This document shows positions 57,633 through 64,000 of a DNA stretch of 64,000 nt, piece after piece (position 1 is the stretch's first letter; the number at the start of each line of letters is the position of its first letter). Position numbers and translations under genes: made by a program. The DNA is from Nitrospirota bacterium. GTDB lineage: Bacteria; Nitrospirota; Thermodesulfovibrionia; UBA6902. The DNA lies in assembly GCA_016234115.1 (NCBI GenBank), contig JACRHD010000021.1:109395-173394 (forward strand), written 5' to 3'. The notes beneath the pieces were generated by a model. The model had not been told where the DNA came from and did no database searches. It worked only from the letters and a program-made list of their open reading frames with translations.

Positions 57633-59339
57633 TTATTCCACATACACCGCCCTTGCCACCTCTTCTACCGTGGTCAGGCCCTCTTTGGCTTTTTTAAACC
57701 CCTCTATCATAAGAGATGAATGATTTCTCTTCCGGTTGAATTCCCTCAGCTCGTGCACCGACGGATTACTGATAAGCAGGGCTTTAAGGTCCGCATCCAC
57801 TTCCATAAGCTCATATATCCCTATCCTTCCTTTATAGCCCGAATCATAGCACTGGGGACAGCCCTTTCCTTTTACCAGGCGGAGCCCCTTTTCATCCTGC
57901 CATCCCAGCTTTTCCAGAAGCGCGGGGGGCGGGTAATAGCTGGTCTTGCAATCCGGACATACGGAGCGCACTAATCTCTGACCTATGACCCCGATCAACG
58001 AGGATGAAAGAAGATAAGGTTCTATCCCTATATCGAGCAGGCGCGTGACGGCGCTGGCGCTGTCGTTGGTATGCAGGGTGGACAATACCATGTGCCCGGT
58101 CAGTGACGCCCTGATCGCGATTTCGGCCGTCTCTCTCTCTCTTATCTCTCCGACCATCACTATGTCCGGGTCCTGGCGCAGGACGTGTTTAAGTATCTTT
58201 GCAAAACTCAAACCGATCGCATCATTTACCTGGTTTTGATTGATTATCTCCAACTGGTATTCCACAGGGTCTTCTATAGTCACTATGTTTTTCTCTATGG
58301 TATTCAGGAAATTGATGGCCGAGTAAAGGGTGGTGGTCTTTCCGCTTCCCGTAGGCCCGGTGGTGAGAATAAGACCGAAAGGCTTCTGAAGCAGGCCCCT
58401 GAATTTCATCAGGGTGTCCTGGTTGAATCCCAACCTGTTGAGGTCCAGGACAGCGCCCAGTTTGTCCAGCACCCTCAACACCACTTTTTCACCAAGTATC
58501 CCGGGAAGAGAGGAAAATCTGAGGTCGACCGTCCTGCCCTCTATATAAACCTGGATGCGCCCGTCCAGCGGCAGCCGCCTTTCAGCTATGTCTACCTTTG
58601 CCATTATTTTCAACCTGGAGATCACGGCAGGGTAAATTTCCAGTTTCGGGGTCATCACTTCATACAGTATCCCGTCAATACGGTAACGCACCCGGAATTT
58701 GCCCATGTCGGGCTCAAGGTGGATATCGCTGGCGTTGTCTTTAATGGCCTTAAGGATTATCAGGTTTACCAGGTTTATGATGGGGCTTTCCCCGGCCATT
58801 TCATTTATCTCCTGGTAATCCTGGGCCAGGTCGTTCTCTACTAACTGGATGGCATTGTCCTGAAGCTCGTTGATAAAATCGGTAATCTGAAGATCGTCGT
58901 CATAATATTCATCTATTGCCTTGAGTATGTCCGCGGCCCGGCACAGGACCGGCTGGATATTGCATTTGGTAGACTTTGCAAGTTCATCAAATACAAAGAC
59001 CGCCTGGGGATCGGCGGTGGCGATAGTAAGGTTGCTGTTTACCTTGAACATGGGGATGACCTGGTATAGTTGCGCCTTTTCCCTGGGAATTATCTTGACG
59101 ACGCTGGGGTCCACAAGACCCTTTCGAAGCCATACGTGAGGGTAGCCTAATTGCCTGCTCAGAACACCCATAAGGTCATCTTCAGAGACCATCTTTTCTT
59201 CGACTAAAATCTGCCCGAGGCGCTTGGCGGTCTTCTTTTGTATTGACAGGGCCTCCTGACATTGCTCCGCGGTAATTAAATTGAGCTCAACGAGGAGCTC
59301 GCCTATTTTCTTCTTTTTATTTACCGGGGCGACCCTCAT
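57633..59339 (-). CDS. pilB: PilB/GspE/MshE-family assembly ATPase with MshEN-like N-terminus
   Basis: GLILTTGPTGSGKTTTLYSAINFLN, VGEIRERETAEIAIRASLTGHMVLSTLHTNDSASAVTRLLDIGIEP, Zn tetracysteine CPDCKTSYY...CPQC; N-terminal RLGQILVEEKMVSEDDLMGVLSRQ. Confidence 0.95.
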   Translation of the reverse strand: MRVAPVNKKKKIGELLVELNLITAEQCQEALSIQKKTAKRLGQILVEEKMVSEDDLMGVLSRQLGYPHVWLRKGLVDPSVVKIIPREKAQLYQVIPMFKVNSNLTIATADPQAVFVFDELAKSTKCNIQPVLCRAADILKAIDEYYDDDLQITDFINELQDNAIQLVENDLAQDYQEINEMAGESPIINLVNLIILKAIKDNASDIHLEPDMGKFRVRYRIDGILYEVMTPKLEIYPAVISRLKIMAKVDIAERRLPLDGRIQVYIEGRTVDLRFSSLPGILGEKVVLRVLDKLGAVLDLNRLGFNQDTLMKFRGLLQKPFGLILTTGPTGSGKTTTLYSAINFLNTIEKNIVTIEDPVEYQLEIINQNQVNDAIGLSFAKILKHVLRQDPDIVMVGEIRERETAEIAIRASLTGHMVLSTLHTNDSASAVTRLLDIGIEPYLLSSSLIGVIGQRLVRSVCPDCKTSYYPPPALLEKLGWQDEKGLRLVKGKGCPQCYDSGYKGRIGIYELMEVDADLKALLISNPSVHELREFNRKRNHSSLMIEGFKKAKEGLTTVEEVARAVYVE

Positions 59340-59671
59340 GAAAAGCTCCTTCCGGCATTTTCCAGATTAAAATATACGTCTAAATAATCGGTCATGCGGG
59401 TCACATTCAATATCTCATTGCAGAGAGGACTGGGGTTGCATATCTTCAGGCTCCCCCCTCCCCTTCTTACCTGATGATAATACTCCAGCAGCTTCTCCAG
59501 CCCCTTGCTGTCTATATACGGGACCGATTCAAAGTCTATGACCAGACGAAGCTCTCCCGTCTCCAGACATTTCCCGATCTCTTTATCCAGTAAGGACAGG
59601 TGCTCCTCGATAAGCGCAAAATCAGGCGCCAGAAAGGTGATCACTCCCGATCTGTTTTTGGCTACTTTCAT
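59336..59671 (-). CDS. STAS-domain protein (anti-sigma factor antagonist-like)
   Basis: ELRLVIDFESVPYIDSKGLEKLLEYYHQVRRGGGSLKICNP; overlaps pilB start by 4 nt. Confidence 0.85.
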   Translation of the reverse strand: MKVAKNRSGVITFLAPDFALIEEHLSLLDKEIGKCLETGELRLVIDFESVPYIDSKGLEKLLEYYHQVRRGGGSLKICNPSPLCNEILNVTRMTDYLDVYFNLENAGRSFS

Positions 59672-59829
59672 TAATAAACAACCGCTCCGGGGTCTTTAAC
59701 ACCGTAATTGTCAATTCTTTTTGTCGCACTTACTTATCGGAACATGCCTGGACCTGCTTAAATATACGTTTCAGGGCGAGCGTTATTCCGCTGAGCTGTG
59801 ATGGCATGAGCGTGAATATGAATAACAGA

Positions 59830-61356
59830 TCAGGCGGGGCGGTTGTCTTCAAGGATTTTTATGAAAATATCTACAACATCGGGGTCGAGCTGTTTTCCCT
59901 TTACTCTCACAATCTCAGCTATGGAGTCCTCATACGACAGTTTATTCCGGTAGGAGCGTTTACTGGTCATGGCATCGTAAGTGTCCGCTACCGCAATAAT
60001 CCTGCTATAAAGGGGAATATCTTTCCCCTTTAATCCCGAGGGGTAACCGGCGCCGTCAAACCTCTCGTGATGGTGCCGGATCCCGTCGAGGGAATCTTTA
60101 AGCTGTATGATCGGCATCAATATCCTGTACCCCTTTTCAGGATGCTCTTTGATATGCAGAAATTCCTCATCGGTCAGCTTCCCCGGTTTGGTCAACACTG
60201 CCTCCGAGACCCCGATCTTGCCGATATCATGAAGAATGGCCGCCCATTGCAGGGCGTCTTTTTCTTCCGGAGAGAGCCCCATGGTTCCGGCGATCGTCAT
60301 TGTCAGGGCGCTTACCCTCTCTGAATGACCCTTTGTGTAAGAATCTTTTGCCTCTATCGAAAATACCAGGGTCTTTATCACGCTCAACAGGAAGTCCCTG
60401 AGATTCTGATACAATTCCGCGTTGGTTATGGCCATGGACATCTGCTCGGCAAGAGACGTCAGCAGTCTCATATCTCCTGTCTCAAAGCCCTTCTTTGAAT
60501 CGAAATTTATGACGCTCAGGAAACCGTTGACGGAACCCTTCAGCTTAAACGGTATTGCCAGCATTGCCACCGGGACATCAAACAGGTGAGAAAGCTGCAT
60601 ATCGTCACAGGCGTCATTTACGATAATATGAGACGGCTGCATGCCTGGGGAGATAAACTTCTCTAAAATGACTTCACCGATCTTACTCGTCAGCGGCGTG
60701 TCCTTGATATCAAAGGGCAAACGCTCAGGGTGGTCGCAGTATACTTCGTTAATGTTCATCCCGGGTATGGATACCATGACCATATCCGAACCGAGGGTCT
60801 CCTGCGATTGTCTTGCTATGAACTGAATGGCCTCTTCATTTGTGACGATCTTGCCGAGATTTCGGCCGAAATCATATATCAGGTTCAGCTCCTCGTACTT
60901 GTCGGACAACTCCTGCGTTATATTGTCTGCTTCGTACTGGCCCTGGATCTCAGAGGATATCCTGTTTGCAATCTCATCCAGAAACTCAGCCATGCCGCTG
61001 ACCGGATCGCCTTCTTCGGATTTCATGCAACTGCATAAAACCGCGACTATCTCCTGATTGCATTTTAACGGTATCCCCGCCATGACAAGATTTTCATGGC
61101 ATGTCTTCAGGGCGGGCTTGCCGGATTTTTCTATGTAACGGAAAAGGTTGAAGCTCTCTGCGCGACATCTTTCAGGCTCGGTCGCCTGTTTGTCGCAACA
61201 CAGGGCGTCGGAGGTCCCGTTTGCGGACACAAGGGTCTTTCCTTTCAGGCTCATTATCCTGACAGACACGTTCGCAAGGAGGGCTATTTGATGAAGCAGT
61301 CTCTCAAACCGCTGAAAATCGATGTCGATAGTTCGCTTCTGCTCTATAAGGAGCAT
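59830..61356 (-). CDS. PocR/GAF/HD-GYP domain protein
   Basis: Cys-rich sensory N-terminus; HSERVSALTMTIAGTMGLSPEEKDALQWAAILHDIGKIGV...HPEKGYRIL...IRHHHERFDGAGYPSGLKG. Confidence 0.92.
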   Translation of the reverse strand: MLLIEQKRTIDIDFQRFERLLHQIALLANVSVRIMSLKGKTLVSANGTSDALCCDKQATEPERCRAESFNLFRYIEKSGKPALKTCHENLVMAGIPLKCNQEIVAVLCSCMKSEEGDPVSGMAEFLDEIANRISSEIQGQYEADNITQELSDKYEELNLIYDFGRNLGKIVTNEEAIQFIARQSQETLGSDMVMVSIPGMNINEVYCDHPERLPFDIKDTPLTSKIGEVILEKFISPGMQPSHIIVNDACDDMQLSHLFDVPVAMLAIPFKLKGSVNGFLSVINFDSKKGFETGDMRLLTSLAEQMSMAITNAELYQNLRDFLLSVIKTLVFSIEAKDSYTKGHSERVSALTMTIAGTMGLSPEEKDALQWAAILHDIGKIGVSEAVLTKPGKLTDEEFLHIKEHPEKGYRILMPIIQLKDSLDGIRHHHERFDGAGYPSGLKGKDIPLYSRIIAVADTYDAMTSKRSYRNKLSYEDSIAEIVRVKGKQLDPDVVDIFIKILEDNRPA

Positions 61357-61361
61357 AAACT

Positions 61362-61811
61362 TTATACCTTTTCTTCAAAAACCAGGGCATCCGGGCATGC
61401 GACTGCATTTGAATTCCGGAGCTTTGAAATATACTGGCTGACGAGGTTAAGCACATTCCTGGGGCTGACGGGCTTTTCAACGAAACAGATATTCTCCATT
61501 TTTTCCGCCCAGAGATGAAGGGCCCTATCGATTGTAGAGGTCATCATGATGACAAGGAAGGGCTTATTTTCGTCCTTATGCTCCTGCATCATCTGATACA
61601 TCTCCTGCCCGTCCATCAGGGGCATCCTTACGTCCGTAATGACGACTGAAGGCCTGCTGCCGATAAACTTTTTGAGACCGTCCTTGCCGTTGACGGCCGT
61701 AATGACTTCATACCCCGAGTTTTCCAGTTTCATTTTCAATACGCGCAGGACATAAGGCTCATCATCCACTATCAGGACCTTTTGGGCGTTTCCTGTGTCA
61801 CTTCCATTCAT
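61362..61811 (-). CDS. Response regulator receiver protein
   Basis: KVLIVDDEPYVLRVLKMKLENSGYEVITAVNGKDGLKKFIGSRPSVVITDVRMPLMDG. Confidence 0.92.
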   Translation of the reverse strand: MNGSDTGNAQKVLIVDDEPYVLRVLKMKLENSGYEVITAVNGKDGLKKFIGSRPSVVITDVRMPLMDGQEMYQMMQEHKDENKPFLVIMMTSTIDRALHLWAEKMENICFVEKPVSPRNVLNLVSQYISKLRNSNAVACPDALVFEEKV

Positions 61812-61833
61812 GATGCTTCTCCCGGCCGTTCAT

Positions 61834-63894
61834 TCAAGTTTCCGTCAGGGAATGATAATTCCTGTTATAACCCTTGATCCTCGGGCTGTCCTCTTTCGGG
61901 AGCGTCAAGGTGAAATGGGTCCCGCGCCCCACCTCGCTTGCTACGGCTATTTCTCCGTCGTGCAGCCTGATTATTTCCCTGCTCAGGGCAAGTCCCAGGC
62001 CGTTGCCTGTTTGCGCCTTTATCTTTTCGTCGGAGGACCTGAAGAACTTGTCGAATATATGAGGGAGCTCATCCTCTGAAATCCCATATCCCGTATCGGC
62101 GATGTCAATCCTGATATGATCTTCGTCTTCTTCAGCCTTGAAGGTTATCGCGCCTCCTTCGGGAGTATACTTTATGGCATTGCCCAGCAGGTTCAGTATG
62201 GCCACGCGGGCCAGGTCCTTATCGATTACAAGTGAAGATAATTTGTCAGGCAGGATGAATTCCCGCTTTATGCCTTTGACGACGGCCTGGTTTTCTACGG
62301 ATTTAAAGATGTCCTCGAAGAACTCCCGTGGTTTTACCATGTCCCTGTTGATCATCAGGCTGCCCATCTCGATCTTTGAGATATTCAGCAGATTATTAAT
62401 GAGCCTTGCCAGCCGGTCGGTCTCTTCGTTTATGGTATTGTAAAATTCAAGTTTTGTCTCACGGCTGCTCACCTCGTCATCCATCAACATTTCAACATAA
62501 GATTTTATCGTGTTCAGGGGCGTTCTGAGCTCATGGGACACATGCGCGATAAAATCGGACTGGTTTTGCTGCGCTATCTTCTGGACGGTTATGTCCTTGG
62601 CCGATAGTATGTTCCCCGTGACGCTCTCCTCGGGGCCCAATAACGGCTGATAGGACAGGCGCACAATATTCTCCCCTTCGGACTGCTTCAGCGCGATTTC
62701 CAGGCTCTTGTGGGAAAACACATTCCCGTAGAACTGATTTTTTTCGATAAAAGAGAGGATTTCCTGTTTGTCCTTTGCGGCAAAACAGGCATTAATGGTT
62801 TTACCGATGACTTCCTGCCTCTTGAATTTCATCATATTTGCCATTGTCTGATTGACTAAAATAATACGACCTAACGAATCCGTCACGATAATCCCGTCAC
62901 CGATGTTGTCCAATATGGACTCGACCCTGTCTTTTTCATATGAGAGTATCTTGTTTGAAACCTCGACGTCCTCGTATGAAATCGACAGCTTCTCGCATCT
63001 GTCCGTCAGGCGCGAGAGCACCTGGTTGAATTTTCCCGCCAGGCGCCCCATATCATTGCCGGTATTTACATTTATTTTTTTGAATTCATTCTTTTCAATC
63101 AAAAGCCTGAGCTCATCGTTGACCGAAACCAGGGGCCTTAGAGAATTGCGCATCAAATAATAAGATATCGGCACTAATGAAAAAATCAAGGCGGCAAGCG
63201 CCAGCAACCCCTCGATATCGCCGTCCGACAACAGGGCGTCAATATCGTTTGTGAACCCTAACCTCACCACCCCGGTCTTTTTACCGTTATGGTATACAGG
63301 ACGGGAAAATTCGTATATTGAATGCCCTGTGAGGGGATCGTCGTAAACCTGTCTCAGGGGATTATTAGAGGCAATAACTTTTTTCGCCGCGGGATCATAA
63401 AGCGTGTCCCCCACCAACCGGCTGTCCGTGTGGGCTGTGACCTTGCCGTGGACGTCCATTATCATGCCGTAGACCAGGCCGCTCCTGCTTCCCATAATAT
63501 CTAATATCTTTAACAGGTTGTCCGACTCGTTCATCCCCGGTCCATTCACTGAAAGACCTGCCACCGCATCCGTCAGGGTGAAGCCGTAGGAGTTAAGCTC
63601 CCTCAAATGTTTCCGTTGTACGTATATGACAAGCAGAGAAATGGTCAGCAGAATAATGACCAATGATATCCCCGTCAGGACCAGGCCGACCGTTCCGGTG
63701 AATTCTTCCCTCTTCGGGGCAAGGCGCCGGCATGTATTGAAAAATTTTGAAAAACCGGTCATCTCAGTCGTTCTTATGACAGGACACATGGCGATTATCA
63801 GCAACAAAAATATAAATTTAATATTGTAAGCATATATATCGGATGATTTTTCTTTACCTTTAATCTTAGAAAAAGCAGTTAACCACAGAGGCAC
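61834..63894 (-). CDS. PAS-containing sensor histidine kinase with periplasmic sensor region
   Basis: FIAHVSHELRTPLNTIKSYVEML, GTGYGISEDELPHIFDKFFRS-type G box, GNGLGLALSREII. Start uncertain. Confidence 0.92.
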   Translation of the reverse strand: MPLWLTAFSKIKGKEKSSDIYAYNIKFIFLLLIIAMCPVIRTTEMTGFSKFFNTCRRLAPKREEFTGTVGLVLTGISLVIILLTISLLVIYVQRKHLRELNSYGFTLTDAVAGLSVNGPGMNESDNLLKILDIMGSRSGLVYGMIMDVHGKVTAHTDSRLVGDTLYDPAAKKVIASNNPLRQVYDDPLTGHSIYEFSRPVYHNGKKTGVVRLGFTNDIDALLSDGDIEGLLALAALIFSLVPISYYLMRNSLRPLVSVNDELRLLIEKNEFKKINVNTGNDMGRLAGKFNQVLSRLTDRCEKLSISYEDVEVSNKILSYEKDRVESILDNIGDGIIVTDSLGRIILVNQTMANMMKFKRQEVIGKTINACFAAKDKQEILSFIEKNQFYGNVFSHKSLEIALKQSEGENIVRLSYQPLLGPEESVTGNILSAKDITVQKIAQQNQSDFIAHVSHELRTPLNTIKSYVEMLMDDEVSSRETKLEFYNTINEETDRLARLINNLLNISKIEMGSLMINRDMVKPREFFEDIFKSVENQAVVKGIKREFILPDKLSSLVIDKDLARVAILNLLGNAIKYTPEGGAITFKAEEDEDHIRIDIADTGYGISEDELPHIFDKFFRSSDEKIKAQTGNGLGLALSREIIRLHDGEIAVASEVGRGTHFTLTLPKEDSPRIKGYNRNYHSLTET

Positions 63895-64000
63895 GGAGGC
63901 ACAGAGTTAAAAAATAAGAGAAAAGGCCAATATGAATCATTCACCTAAGTGATGAAGCAAAATTATTCGATAACCTCTTGTTTTCTCAGTGTCTCTGTGC
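63879..64000. repeat. CACAGAG-family inverted word repeat, running off the window
   Basis: gttaaccacagaggcacggaggcacagag ... ctcagtgtctctgtgc at the window end. Confidence 0.7.

Noticed and set aside
1-64000. tRNA, rRNA or complete insertion sequences
   Set aside because: No cloverleaf with conserved TTCGA/TGG loops, no rRNA core sequences and no transposase ORF were recognised; a tRNAscan-SE/Infernal run would be decisive.

Overview
The window looks like chromosomal sequence from a Gram-negative anaerobe, probably Nitrospirota/deltaproteobacterial-like; this taxonomic guess is inference from gene content and repeat style. Housekeeping content includes: YdbH-like and YdbL/DUF1318 envelope proteins, a one-polypeptide pyruvate:ferredoxin oxidoreductase, NfnAB-type flavoprotein pair, threonine synthase, MEP-pathway genes ispF/ispD/ispG, HtrA protease, a deoxyhypusine-synthase-like protein, mltG, ppnP, mtnP, apt, a MATE transporter, DAHP synthase, and a SOD/ferritin-like/rubredoxin group. 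From 48.5 to 63.9 kb there is a type IV pilus/MSHA-like cluster (secretin, PilP/O/N/M-like, five prepilin-like genes, PilC, PilB with an MshEN-type motif) with a linked STAS, HD-GYP, response regulator and histidine kinase. Between about 38.8 and 42.4 kb lies a decayed patchwork of truncated genes: a sensor with an in-frame stop, a radC cut before its catalytic motif, a response regulator fused to a gltA tail, and an ORF6N protein. The most unusual signals are: (1) a dense set of intergenic inverted 'word repeats' and short hairpins with a constant GTAGGGGCG base and variable, compensating tips, several of which supply stop codons or coding ends; (2) a prepilin-like protein carrying exactly seven 38-aa Cys-paired repeats that look like a seven-bladed propeller; (3) a nucleoside-phosphorylase-like/GT2 fusion with a palindromic element translated in frame inside it; (4) two prepilin leader peptides apparently encoded by word-repeat DNA. 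No rRNA, tRNA or CRISPR array was recognised by eye.
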